Shown here one piece after another: positions 21,701 to 42,800 of a DNA stretch of 51,074 nt. The stretch comes from Saccoglossus kowalevskii. Taxonomy: Eukaryota > Hemichordata > Enteropneusta > Harrimaniidae. A program made the translations under genes and the position numbers. How positions within the stretch are numbered: position 1 is the first letter of the stretch; the number at the start of each line of letters is the position of its first letter. Under the pieces are notes generated by a model. It was not told the DNA's origin. It made no database searches and saw only the letters and a program-made list of their open reading frames with translations. Where the stretch lies: assembly GCF_000003605.2 (NCBI RefSeq), contig NW_003134345.1, positions 336,806-387,879 of the forward strand, in the 5' to 3' direction.

Positions 21701-23469
21701 AGAGACTTGGGGCGAGCCTTGACGCAGTCTAAGAGAGTCTTGGGTCAGCCTTGGATAGTCTTGGGGACTTTTCCCCAGGGCGCTGTCTCTGATAGAGTGC
21801 TCGATTGACCGACTAAGACGAGAGCTGAAACGTATTTCGTTGTGTGTGCCTTATTTGACTGTAAAGTTAAAGTGACTTTCCCGATCCCGTACCTCAAGGG
21901 GACGAGATAGAGAGACGAGACGAGATTCCCCCCGACAGAGTGGAGAACCCCGGGGAGAAGAGATTTCCCCCTGATAAAAGTACGAAATGATTGCATAGAT
22001 TGGGATCTAAATGGGACAATACCGAGAAACATGACGTCATATGTGGTGTATTTGTGGTGGTGACTACAAACCTGCTAGGATTTCGCACTGCTTTCCATAA
22101 TATGTGTCAGGACATTGACACGTATAGTCATTCACTCCCATGCCATCAACACACTGAGCTCCATTTTGACAGGGATTACTACTGCATTCTGGGAAAGAAG
22201 GAAAGAAGAGAAAAATTAACCTGAGAAAGGACTATGGTTTATAAGTCGAACATCGCTTTGTCTCTAAGGCAGACATGCGAGTTTGCGGAACAGTATAAAC
22301 AACAACAAGAAAATCAAATATTTATTAATTTCACTATTTTGAGCGCTCATGCTATTTCATGGGTTATTTGTAAATTTGCGAGTTAAACGTTGAGTTTTGC
22401 TGTAACACCATGCTCACATGAATTGAATTCAAAGAATTTTACGCGGAAATGACGTAATTAAAACATACTGTAAAGGGGGTAATTATTCACTGTGTTTTAA
22501 TTTAGCTTATTTCGCTGACTGGAAAAATGCGCTAAATTAAAACACAGTGAATATGTAAAATTTAGCATAGAACACATTATCTAAATGACGAAACCGTGAA
22601 TTTAAAACCCACTGAATATGCCTGAAATGGTAAATCAGTGAAATTTAAACCCAGTGAAAATTAGTCATTTTACAGTAGTGAAAACTAATGCATTTACAGT
22701 TTTATGCATATTCAAATGAATACAACGTGCCAACAAATAAAACCCCAAACTGAACAACGTGCCAACAAATAAAACCCCAAACTGAACAACGTGCCAACAA
22801 ATAAAACCCCAAACTGAACAACGTGCCAACAAATAAAATCCCAAACTGAACAACGTGCCAACAAATAAAACCCCAAACTGAACAACGTGCCAACAAATAA
22901 AACCCCAAACTGAACAATGTGGCATGATTCCCTAGCTTCACATACCAATGTCAATGTATTGAGCAAGTGTAAAACGTTTTTTTTTTATTAGGCTGTTTGT
23001 ATTCATCAATTCAGATATATTCATGCATTTTTCTCAAAACAACCCGAGAAGGGGAACATTTTTTTTATCCCGCTGGTCCAGTAATACATTTGATAATTTA
23101 TATCCCAGTATGAATAAACAATGCGTTGCTTGACCAAGAATAAACAAAAATTTGTGTCATAGTATATCCGTTAATCATTTCAAGGGATTTGAATAAATAG
23201 ATCAGTGTTCATTCAACACGGTGACGCCAACCACAATCCCTCTATGATAGAGGGACTGTGCGCCAAGGAAGCATTGCGAAATGTAACGCACTTAAATTAC
23301 GTCTCTCTGGAATAACGGCAAAACGTCACATGTCTACATCGCCTTAATGGGATTACAAGACGTAAAAATGGATCTGAAAATTAAGAAAGTTTCTAAATAT
23401 GAACTTACCATTTTCTGCACAAACAAAACTTGCTATACATACTAAACAGAATACTAATTCCTGCATCAT
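3653..23469 (-). CDS. Gene A: fibropellin-like secreted protein (signal peptide, EGF, CUB, 19 EGF, avidin); span of all exons
   Basis: I read 25 coding exons, predicted 1037 aa. Order: signal peptide (23409-23469), EGF1 (22072-22188), CUB (20664-21014), EGF2 to EGF20 (19593 down to 6469), avidin on three exons (6220-6354, 4397-4595, 3653-3740). Every junction has AG/GT sites and keeps the frame. The size and EGF-CUB-EGFn-avidin order match sea urchin fibropellin, an apical extracellular matrix protein, so I infer a secreted matrix role. EGFs carry DINEC-type starts and C-x-[DN]-x4-[YF]-x-C signatures of calcium-binding EGFs. Introns run from 99 bp to over 1 kb and hold mainly repeats. A 591-bp gap lies in the intron between EGF7 and EGF8, so one EGF exon could be missing. 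It is the left-most of three tandem paralogs. Confidence 0.9.
4397..4595 (-). CDS. Gene A avidin-domain exon 2
   Basis: Acceptor CATTAG, donor GTAAGT. It contains [24 protein letters not shown] and [11 protein letters not shown], which match the central strands of avidin (TFGFTV, FTGQC, VLKTMW). The tryptophan equivalent to chicken W97 is present. Position 70 (W in avidin) is His. Paired extra cysteines (CQMC, SACM) are typical of fibropellin avidin domains. Confidence 0.9.
4810..5020 (+). repeat. Possible tRNA-derived SINE
   Basis: TGGCTGAGGGC near 4820 resembles a pol III A box, and GGTTGCGAGTCTC near 4879 resembles a B box with one inserted base. The segment is locally GC-richer than its intron. 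No poly-A tail or target duplication is clear, so this is a weak call. Confidence 0.25.
5364..5636. mobile_element. hAT-like non-autonomous element (MITE) in gene A intron
   Basis: The ends are inverted repeats: CAGGGTCTATAGCA on the left and TGCTATGGACCCTG on the right, one mismatch over 14 bp. CAGGG ends are typical of hAT transposons. The 273-bp interior has no ORF and is rich in GACTTT/CAAAGA words. I could not see a clean 8-bp target duplication. Confidence 0.6.
5728..6110. repeat. Degenerate tandem repeat, three units of about 125-150 bp
   Basis: AAATGAACAAATCTGAGAGA recurs near 5729, 5880 and 6005. Each copy is followed by GGTC[CT]AC, a TATCAAAG word and a TTTT(A/C)A(A/C)GA(A/G)(A/G)A stretch. 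The short ORF across it on the minus strand is a by-product. Confidence 0.75.
6220..6354 (-). CDS. Gene A avidin-domain exon 1
   Basis: Acceptor TTACAG, donor GTAAGT, phase 1 on both sides. It reads [16 protein letters not shown], then [16 protein letters not shown], matching the first avidin strands (CSLTGKWTND and GEFTGTYTTA). Equivalents of biotin contacts N12, Y33 and T35 are kept; S16 is Thr. Confidence 0.9.
6469..6582 (-). CDS. Gene A EGF20
   Basis: Six-Cys [19 protein letters not shown], then [14 protein letters not shown]. It has both the C-x-S-x-P-C (O-glucose) and C-x4-T-C (O-fucose) consensus. It directly precedes the avidin domain; the matching EGF in genes B and C also begins INECSSLPC. 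Confidence 0.9.
6808..6924 (-). CDS. Gene A EGF19
   Basis: EGF of 117 nt: [16 protein letters not shown], then [14 protein letters not shown]. The INPC start lacks the Glu of calcium-binding EGFs. This atypical penultimate EGF is shared with genes B and C. Confidence 0.85.
7408..7521 (-). CDS. Gene A EGF18
   Basis: [19 protein letters not shown], then [14 protein letters not shown]. It has IDDC instead of INEC, like the third-last EGFs of genes B and C. There is no O-glucose consensus. Confidence 0.9.
7620..8557. repeat. Tandem repeat array with internal palindromes and terminal CA tract, gene A intron
   Basis: ACATGATGTATAA starts units near 7647 and 7930, about 283 bp apart. GCATCA(A/G)G, TGTCTAAT and ACCAAGTTTGAACAAA recur near 7787, 8070 and 8220. 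Each unit carries a palindrome of the type AAAATGGC(C/T)GCCAG...GGCCATTTT (for example 8017-8041). It ends in GACGCACACAC repeats and CAGGGACTAAAAATG. The large intron here (7522-9136) is mostly this array. Confidence 0.75.
8451..8502. repeat. CA/CGCA microsatellite
   Basis: An ACGCACACAC-type dinucleotide tract at the end of the 7.6-8.5 kb repeat array. The opposite strand reads as poly Val-Cys, which is not a real gene. Confidence 0.9.
9026..9092. repeat. Two-copy 34-bp tandem repeat
   Basis: CCACAGACAA(T/A)ATGGTGT followed by ACAAACATAA occurs at 9026 and again at 9060, with a few substitutions, just before the EGF17 donor. Confidence 0.8.
9137..9250 (-). CDS. Gene A EGF17
   Basis: [19 protein letters not shown], then [14 protein letters not shown]. 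The first residues ETAEC differ from the usual DINEC. The C-x-S-x-P-C O-glucose consensus is present. Confidence 0.9.
9375..9488 (-). CDS. Gene A EGF16
   Basis: Calcium-binding type [19 protein letters not shown], then [14 protein letters not shown]. The intron to EGF15 (9489-9587) is only 99 bp. Confidence 0.9.
9588..9701 (-). CDS. Gene A EGF15 (minus strand, upstream of EGF16)
   Basis: [19 protein letters not shown], then [15 protein letters not shown]-x-S-x-A-C is the permitted alanine variant of the O-glucose consensus. Confidence 0.9.
10217..10330 (-). CDS. Gene A EGF14
   Basis: [19 protein letters not shown], then [14 protein letters not shown]. Both O-glucose and O-fucose consensus are present. 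Confidence 0.9.
10941..11151. mobile_element. TA-flanked MITE, copy 1 (gene A intron)
   Basis: A 211-bp element with terminal inverted repeats, TACTGTGAAA...ATTCACTGGG on the left and CCCAGTGAAAAT...TTTACAGTA on the right. It is nearly the same, in the same orientation, as 22466-22677. No ORF. TA at both ends may be the target duplication. Confidence 0.75.
11191..11304 (-). CDS. Gene A EGF13
   Basis: [19 protein letters not shown], then [14 protein letters not shown]. Both O-glucose and O-fucose consensus are present. Confidence 0.9.
11648..11761 (-). CDS. Gene A EGF12
   Basis: [19 protein letters not shown], then [15 protein letters not shown]-glucose consensus present. Donor GTGAGTG. Confidence 0.9.
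11870..12128. mobile_element. Possible short inverted-repeat element
   Basis: ACACTGAGGGTGCT at 11870-11883 and its exact reverse complement AGCACCCTCAGTGT at 12115-12128 bracket about 230 bp without an ORF. A second right-end-like copy, TTTGACACTGCGCCCTCAGTGT, lies about 55 bp inside the right end. Confidence 0.5.
12233..12346 (-). CDS. Gene A EGF11
   Basis: [19 protein letters not shown], then [14 protein letters not shown]. No O-glucose consensus (Gly in place of Ser). Confidence 0.9.
12868..12981 (-). CDS. Gene A EGF10
   Basis: [19 protein letters not shown], then [15 protein letters not shown]-glucose consensus present. A large intron (12982-13658) follows upstream, in which I see no repeat or gene. 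Confidence 0.9.
13659..13772 (-). CDS. Gene A EGF9
   Basis: [19 protein letters not shown], then [15 protein letters not shown]-glucose consensus present. Ends in A before GTAAGT, so the next junction codon is Asn. Confidence 0.9.
14271..14372. repeat. Pentanucleotide microsatellite (TAATT)n then (TGATT)n
   Basis: About 15 copies of TAATT run into about 5 copies of TGATT, in the intron between EGF8 and EGF9. Confidence 0.95.
14535..14648 (-). CDS. Gene A EGF8
   Basis: [19 protein letters not shown], then [14 protein letters not shown]. The donor lies within GTAGGTAGGT; I chose the first GTAGGT because it leaves phase 1 like every other EGF. Confidence 0.88.
14977..15567. other. Assembly gap (591 N)
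   Basis: Unsequenced bases inside the intron between EGF7 and EGF8 of gene A. One or more EGF exons could be hidden here. ORFs running through the Ns are artefacts. Confidence 1.
15686..15796 (-). CDS. Gene A EGF7
   Basis: EGF of 111 nt, one residue short between Cys2 and Cys3: [15 protein letters not shown], then [15 protein letters not shown]-glucose consensus present. Confidence 0.9.
15910..16020 (-). CDS. Gene A EGF6
   Basis: EGF of 111 nt with the same one-residue deletion as EGF7: [15 protein letters not shown], then [14 protein letters not shown]. The shared deletion suggests EGF6 and EGF7 came from one duplication. The 1-kb intron upstream (16021-17020) has a GC-richer patch at 16080-16330 that may be an old repeat. 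Confidence 0.9.
17021..17134 (-). CDS. Gene A EGF5
   Basis: [19 protein letters not shown], then [15 protein letters not shown]-glucose consensus present. Confidence 0.9.
17618..17731 (-). CDS. Gene A EGF4
   Basis: [19 protein letters not shown], then [15 protein letters not shown]-glucose consensus present. The 1.26-kb intron upstream (17732-18993) shows no gene or clear repeat. Confidence 0.9.
18994..19107 (-). CDS. Gene A EGF3
   Basis: [19 protein letters not shown], then [14 protein letters not shown]. It lacks both O-glucose and O-fucose consensus. Confidence 0.9.
19480..19593 (-). CDS. Gene A EGF2, first EGF after CUB
   Basis: [19 protein letters not shown], then [14 protein letters not shown]. 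The DGDDC start matches the first post-CUB EGF of gene B. O-fucose consensus present. Confidence 0.9.
20167..20196 (-). repeat. Outlying copy of the GAGGGCGC motif
   Basis: The minus strand reads AAGCATTGTGTCGCTAGAGG, then GCGCAAG, preceded by CGTCACAA. It matches the copy at 27462 across the GCTAGAGGGCGC core. It lies in the gene A intron between EGF2 and CUB. Confidence 0.55.
20664..21014 (-). CDS. Gene A CUB domain exon
   Basis: A single 351-nt exon encodes a CUB domain: [32 protein letters not shown], and [16 protein letters not shown]. Only the first two of the usual four CUB cysteines are present. Acidic residues at the EEFKD and SSD positions fit a calcium-binding CUB. The exon is the same length as in gene B. 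Confidence 0.92.
21640..21985. repeat. GAGA/CTTGG-rich patch, possible LTR remnant
   Basis: The intron between CUB and EGF1 has a GC-richer stretch with recurring GAGAGTCTTGGG, GCCTTGG and GACGAGA words just after AATGAATAAAGAG. No ORF of interest and no TG...CA ends that I could fix. Tentative. Confidence 0.2.
22072..22188 (-). CDS. Gene A EGF1
   Basis: Acceptor TTCCCAG, donor GTTTGT. It reads [13 protein letters not shown], then [14 protein letters not shown]. The exon starts directly at the Glu before Cys1, as in gene B, so it lacks the Asp-Ile-Asn of calcium-binding EGFs. It was absent from simple ORF searches and was found by eye. Confidence 0.88.
22466..22677. mobile_element. TA-flanked MITE, copy 2 (gene A first intron)
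   Basis: A 212-bp element with TACTGTAAAG...TTCACTG at the left and CAGTGAAAATTAG...TTTACAGTA at the right. It is very similar to 10941-11151, with blocks such as TTTAGCATAGAACACATTA kept in both. No coding capacity. Confidence 0.8.
22723..22925. repeat. 32-bp minisatellite, six copies plus a partial
   Basis: The unit starts ACAACGTGCCAACAAATAAA and repeats at 22723, 22755, 22787, 22819, 22851 and 22883. Only one substitution is obvious. Because 32 is not a multiple of three, each minus-strand frame reads a periodic [12 protein letters not shown]-like peptide; I do not take it as coding. Confidence 0.95.
23409..23469 (-). CDS. Gene A first coding exon: signal peptide
   Basis: It reads [20 protein letters not shown], then a split Gly codon before GTAAGT. 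The hydrophobic core and small residues before AEN fit a secretion signal cleaved near VCA-EN. The 61-nt length leaves phase 1, matching EGF1. I took the upstream of two adjacent Met codons. Confidence 0.85.
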
Positions 23470-26400
23470 TTTTGGATTTTTTTCTAGTACGGGATGTATT
23501 TGTACGAGTCACTCACTGGAGTACATGGGAACAGGCACGCTCTACCAAAGACAATTCGCAATTGAAACAGTTTTGAATCAAGCGCTCTTGACACTATTTG
23601 GGTGACAATTGGATAGTAAAATTTGCATAACAAGTATCGATGTAGCAAAACTACCCAATAGATTCCCAAGACTCGTTCACACCTCTTCCTAACGTCCACT
23701 CTATTCTTGAGAAATTGTTCAATCAAATACAAAGCTAATTACAATTAGTATGAACAAGGCTTGTTGTTTTGGCGTTACAAAAATAGTATTCGTTCAATAA
23801 CGAACTGGCCATATGAGCACGTACTTATGAGTTATAGTAGTACCATATGTATTATGTATTATCACACATTTTTGGGGGATTATTCAACATATGATAACTT
23901 AAGTTTATGAATTTGAAAAGTTTGTTTTCTGCCTGGACAACCTACATTTATAATGTATTAGAGTTTTGCTTCGGCTTATCGATAAAACCAACTAATATGT
24001 GTAACTAATGTCCCTGCCTATTGGCGTAGAATTGACATCGTGCACTCCAGCGGGAACTCCTTCAACTCAAAGTACAAACCAATCTTCGGGAATGCTCGGT
24101 AATGTTCGGCAATTTTGCTCACTGTAGATAGGTACAGGATGTAAATGACTTCATACGACAATACGATATCATGATGGGAGGTAAAATTGTACGTACAATT
24201 TAGTCAAATAGCATGCGCAGTGTTTCGTATGTTGATTTTTTTAGCGGAATCAAATCAAATCAAATTACTGTGAATCATTCTCCCTTTCTACCGACATATG
24301 GAATCTTTATTACAACGTTATTAGATTTATAATCATATTTAAACTCAAATACTAAAATATTAATTAATGTCAGTGTTTTATTGCAACTATGAAGGTCATC
24401 TCATATTAACATTTATACTTCCGGGTCTGAGAAGGAGCAAGTTCTTATCACAATATTAATTGATTTCGGTGTTATTTACCTCTTATTTGAATTAGTATGA
24501 AGTAAACTTGGCGCCATGGTAACCTCACCAAATCCACTGTATACAGTTGTACTTTGTATTCATTGTCAATGTCTATTTATGATTCTATTTTCTCGCACCA
24601 GGTTTTGGGCTATACCATTCATATTGAACAAAGTACGGTATATTTAGAGGTGTTTCTGCTGTTAACACAGGCGATCGCGCGTGGTATTGCGAGAAAATGT
24701 ATCCATGTCTTTTGGAGCGCGTAACTACGTAAATATAGGATGTCATATTTGGAGGCAAGCCTCTGCCACGCTATTATTCAGAATGGGAGTGACGCGAATG
24801 GAATTCTGGAAAGCTGAAAATGACACGGTGGATACCACAGTTGCTCATATGATAATTGTATACATATGTTTCTTTATGAGCAAAATTTATTTATATTACA
24901 CCCAAAGAATTGCCAACAAACAGTCACGAAAGTCAGCTACATGCAAATTTCGATGTGTTAATTATTCACGATATGCATGAATGAATATTCAATCCAGATT
25001 TACAACTGTGACGTATAATGGAGGATATAATAACAAAAATAGCGATATAGTTTGATTTAGATTTTTTATTGGTCTTTTGAAATTAGTAAAAACGTGTGAG
25101 TAATACTCGTAGGTAAATGAGTGGGTGTATAGATACCCGGATGTGAACAAATCAACAACATTCATCACCAATCCTTTGTAACCAATCATAGTATACGTTA
25201 TATATACTAACTTGTAAAATAAAAAAGTTCAATAAAAATGAAGACCATTTGTTTTAGAAGGATAAGATATTAAAGGCAGCTCATGCTGGATTCTGGAACT
25301 TTTAACTTATTACTCATCAATTAAAACAATTTCTGTCTACATTTCAACTACTGAGTCGCTCCAATTATTCACCAAAAAAAATTAATAGTTTTGAAATATT
25401 GAAAAGAAAAATAATTATCGTGGTGATTAGTATATTTTAATAATTTATTTCATCATTGCATTGTCCAAACACACATAACAACGAAATCTATATAAATAGG
25501 CCATGACCTACATTATAGAACATGAGGTAGTAGTAAAATAGATCCGGATGGGGTCACGGTGGTCAAGGTTCTTGGTATTAAATTTGCCTGATAGGCATAC
25601 CTCTACTTCATGTTGAAGTACTCACACATGTGCGGTTTCCTGAAGCTAGGTATTACACATAATACATAAAACAAAATCATACAACATGTTTTTTTTATGT
25701 TTTTTTTTCTTGTGGGATTTACCATTTGACAATTTCACAATTTGAAATTTAGTATATATATGCTTATATTGTGAGGAGAAGGAGATCTGTTTGGTACACC
25801 TTCAGGTGGTCTGTTTACTGACCTTTTTTAAGATCTATACACTCAACTTTTCATCTAAAATGCGTGGTCTTAGCGAAATGGTTTTAGGAGATAATATCTT
25901 GCCTATCAAGTGATCTACGCTTTAATATTTAAACTCATGGGACTATGAGTCTTAATTGAAATGAGGACATTTGTAGTGTTTCACGCAGTAGAAACTGGAA
26001 ATGAATAAAATAGCAACAATCTCGGAGGAATAGGACTATAAAAGAAAATGGAGTCATAGAAACGAAGATAGGGGATGGTAGTAGTAAGTAATAAGTCGGC
26101 AAAAGAATTTCTGAATTTGTCAAAAGAACTTTTGACAAAAAAACATTTCAAACCAAAGTCTCTTCCGAATTTTACAAAACGTTTCATAAATGGCCGCCGG
26201 TTTGAATATAATGGAAAAAATAATTAAAAGCACCACACATGCTTTACCAAATGACTGATATCTAATTGGTACAATCTGTAATTAAGGTTTAGGAGAACAT
26301 TCGTATAAAATGGCTAACTACCATTCCACCTAAAAGATTCAGTACGATCGAAAATATTGTAATATTTGCATGTCATTGTTTTACACCATTTGTTGAATGC

Positions 26401-27053
26401 ATTTGAATGTGATTTATAAAAAAAAACTAAAAACGTTGTTACAGGTAGGTACAATACTAGTACTATTTAGTGTACATGTGTGTTAGTGAATTTTATTTTT
26501 CTTCGTACGAATACTATACAGATGCTTTAGTTTACAATAAGTCATAATCCAATTTGGTCCTCAACTGGTCGTGCAAACAACAGCATTAAATAATACATGC
26601 TTTCGTCCATATTGCATCTCTGAAGGTACACTATGAAATCATGCATACAGCTGTATTGGGAACTTGGGACTATAATATGAATTTGATAAGGGAAATATGT
26701 ACTAAATGAACTTATTACAATGATTTCCATGACGTCTGAATATAGGCAATCTTTGCGACTTCTCTTTAATTGTGTGTCAACACTTCACATGCTAATGTTT
26801 TTAAACAGTGTGCCGATGCACCTGATTTCGCTAAGACTGCCATAATTCAGGGAAACTGACGAGTCAACGCTGAATCCGGATGAATCACATACTTCCCGCA
26901 ATGCCAGTACCATCAAATACGTGACACAATAGTCCCAGGACCCCAATAAAGCTATAGAAATAATCGCAGACTACAACTTTATAATAATCACGCTATTGAA
27001 ATTTGTCTATTCTATGGGATTTTAAAATTCTACAGATAATGTTGTGTACAGAC
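23470..27053. other. Intergenic region between gene A and gene B
   Basis: About 3.6 kb holding the gene A promoter side and the gene B 3' side. Short ORFs here have no family features. I see no RNA gene. ATTAAA at 26765-26770 and AATAAA at 26492-26497 on the minus strand could serve as gene B polyadenylation signals. Confidence 0.5.
23608..23628 (-). promoter_or_regulatory. CCAAT box and octamer upstream of gene A
   Basis: The minus strand has ATGCAAAT (23621-23628), a POU-factor octamer, next to CCAAT (23608-23612), about 140-160 nt upstream of the start codon. No TATA box is clear. Both words can occur by chance. Confidence 0.3.
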
Positions 27054-39820
<12,767 letters not shown>

Positions 39821-42800
39821 CTTGCTAGAGAACTAGAACACGTATGGAATGATGCTAAGATACGACTGAGTTAAAAGAAGACCTTCGTCTATTGTCATCA
39901 CATGTGTAAATCACTTTCTCCTGCCAAACATACCTGTCTTTTCATTGGTTTCAATGTAAGGTTAAATATTTATGACCTTTTGGTGCAGTGTTGGCTGCCC
40001 AAGTAAGACGAATCACGTCGCCCACGATTTTGTGGATGCATTCACTGATTGAATAATCAGCCAAGATCGGCGCAAGGAATATCAGCTATGTTGAAGTGTG
40101 GTCAACACAAAATATTTCTTCTCATCTGAGAAGAATCGTAAATTTTGAATTTTATTAATAAATGTTTGCGTGTATAGCTAAAGATTGTAGGAAATTGTCC
40201 TACTTATAGAACAGGTAAACTTTTATCTTTTCAACGAATATTTAAGCCAGTCGGTGAAACTCATACAAGCCGGTTTGCTGATTGGCGGTCAGTGTGAGGA
40301 TGCAAACAACCATTTTGTTAGCCATGGCAACGGTGGGACAGGATTTGTTGTAATTTTATTTCACTCAACTAGAGTGCAGGTGTGACCAGCCTAACAACTT
40401 TGAACAAAGTCGGCCCAAGCAAAAAATCAATCACAAAACGTAAATATATACAGACACACAGACAAGCCGACCTGATGATACGTTGGACCGACTTCAGAAA
40501 ATGATTTTGATTGGAAAGCGTCTTCCATAGAGTTCATTATTAACACCGCTGTTGAACCAATGGAATTGAGTGTAAATAACGAATTAGGCTAGCAATATAG
40601 TTTGCAGTTTTTGTTTGTATTAGAATGTTCATACGTAGAGTTGGCTGTAATCATCATCGCAGAGATGTTGCATATTATCATTGATTGAAGAATAATATCA
40701 ACCCAGTCGAAAAACTAGCTTTGACTGAAAAACAAAATAGTAACTTTAAAACAGATCACATATCACGAAATTTTTACTCAAAACATGTTTACGACCAAAG
40801 CGTTGGGGTTTTGGGCGTTGCCATTGCAACGGAGCAGATTTTATTTCAAATTCCCTCATCCAACCATAGGTGTTATCTGCCTGTCAAGTCTGAACAAAAC
40901 CCCCAGCCAAAAATCACAGAAAAGTGAAAATACCGTTTATGACAAAAAAGTTACCTCAACTTCCGGGGCAAATTTCTTAGCAACGAAGAAAGAATGTAGG
41001 TTTGACCTGACTGTCAAGGGTGAACGTAATCGGCCCAGCCCCCCCCCCCAAAGAAAAATACTTAATACACAGATACTGACGTAGCTAGTGCAGTCCTAAC
41101 TCTGATCGCTAATAAATGCCTGTGAACTAATCTTAGCACGGATGACAAGCGTGCGAGGTCCCTCAAATTGTACTGAAAGTATGTGAGTGTGGTGGTATTT
41201 TCAATTTCTTACTTCTGCACTCATAACATAGATTTCGTCCCATGGGATGTGTACACTTTCAAGGCTTCGTCAAAACCTTTACGAGTCTAGCCCTTGAGGC
41301 AGTTAATATGCAAAAACTATTCATCTTCTTGTTGTAACAACATCGTGATAATATTTATACAAAGTGTGGGTTCCGACTCTAACAACAGTATCTTATGTTC
41401 GTAGACACCGGCCCCTATTATTTGTATTTAATATGTCAGAAATGTACTGCCCAATTTGAAGATTTCTAAAGTAGTCTGAAAAATGAAATAAGTCTAATTG
41501 TGCCCATATATGTTTGTATTGTTTTTTGCAGTAATAAGACTGAATGCTTGTTTATCAGTATCTTAGTTAATATACTGCCTGGATGATTGCAATGGTATAC
41601 AAATTCTTCTTTACTTTGTCTAAGTACAGTATATTTCTTTTACAAATGTTTTTTTATGTGGGGGCATATAAACGAATTCATGCACCATGGCCATTTAACA
41701 ATGATTTTAAGTGCCTCTATCCACTCAAGGGGCACGCTCAGAAAGGACCATTGTTCTAAAAATAAGAATGAATTGAACACAATTGCACACCGTGACTTCG
41801 ATGTTTCAGTTTCTTGATGGCGCATTCTTCTATCAGGAGATCAACATGGAAACAGTTAATAAAGCTATTTCATATACGTTTACTGTCATCCTGATTGTAC
41901 TGTACTCTTCGTTCTCATTTGGTGGATGTGTTTGTTTAAGAAGTTCAAGTCTATTGACCTTGGGAACCAGTGAACGTCTTTCATTCAAGACTCGGCCGAC
42001 CATGAGCGGCATATTAAAGGCATTCTCTTTACCTCAAATGAAAACATTGTAATAATTACTGAATGGTTATCCTCAAACATCGTCCCTTGAGATTTAAAAG
42101 TAAAAGTGCACTCTCCATAACAGACCTGGTTATTTATGGCACTGGTATTTACCTGACGATAAAGGAGGCAAGGTTATTTCAGAAAGTGTTAGAGGTTGAC
42201 CAAGAACACATACATCTTGTGTGTGTTCAAGGGCTGGACACACTCCAGTTATTCACGTTTGCCCTAAATATCTCCACTGAATGAATTACTCAAGTATCCT
42301 GAAGGGGGAACTACATGATGCCGCTTAAGCCTATCACAAGTTCCAAGAGAATAGGATTACATCGTATTGAACTGAAAGAGTTAACTATAAGCAGTATTCT
42401 GATAATAGCCAATGTAATATATGTATTAGCACTGTACTATTCGTGACCCAACTATAACTATCAGCCAAATCACATGTTAATATTCTAATAGCCAATCTAA
42501 CAGATTTATTATTACCACATTGCAAAACTGTTATCTAGGACGGATCACGCCAACTTGGAGACGTTTCTGACTGTGAGTCACAGAGACCAACGACCGAGGA
42601 TATTCCAGTAAGAACAATCGGGGGAACGGTGGTTACAAGACTTAAAGCACACACTTACGCAAAACAATTGTTTACTCTTTTAAAATTGAGGAGAATGCAC
42701 TCGAACTTTCATCTATAAGAACGGGAGCCCATCGCATCTCATCTCCTCAGTTCTATCTGTCAGAACCACACTCAATTGATGGTAGTTTCGAAAATAAACT

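Noticed and set aside
22665-22966. Three overlapping ORFs with [12 protein letters not shown] repeats
   Set aside because: They are the three reading frames of a 32-bp minisatellite and have no splice or start context.
24681-24980. 99-codon ORF between genes A and B
   Set aside because: No domain, no conserved motif and no paralogous copy near genes B or C; likely chance.
41783-42052. 89-codon ORF with a hydrophobic stretch between genes B and C
   Set aside because: A membrane-like segment alone is weak, and nothing around it supports a gene.
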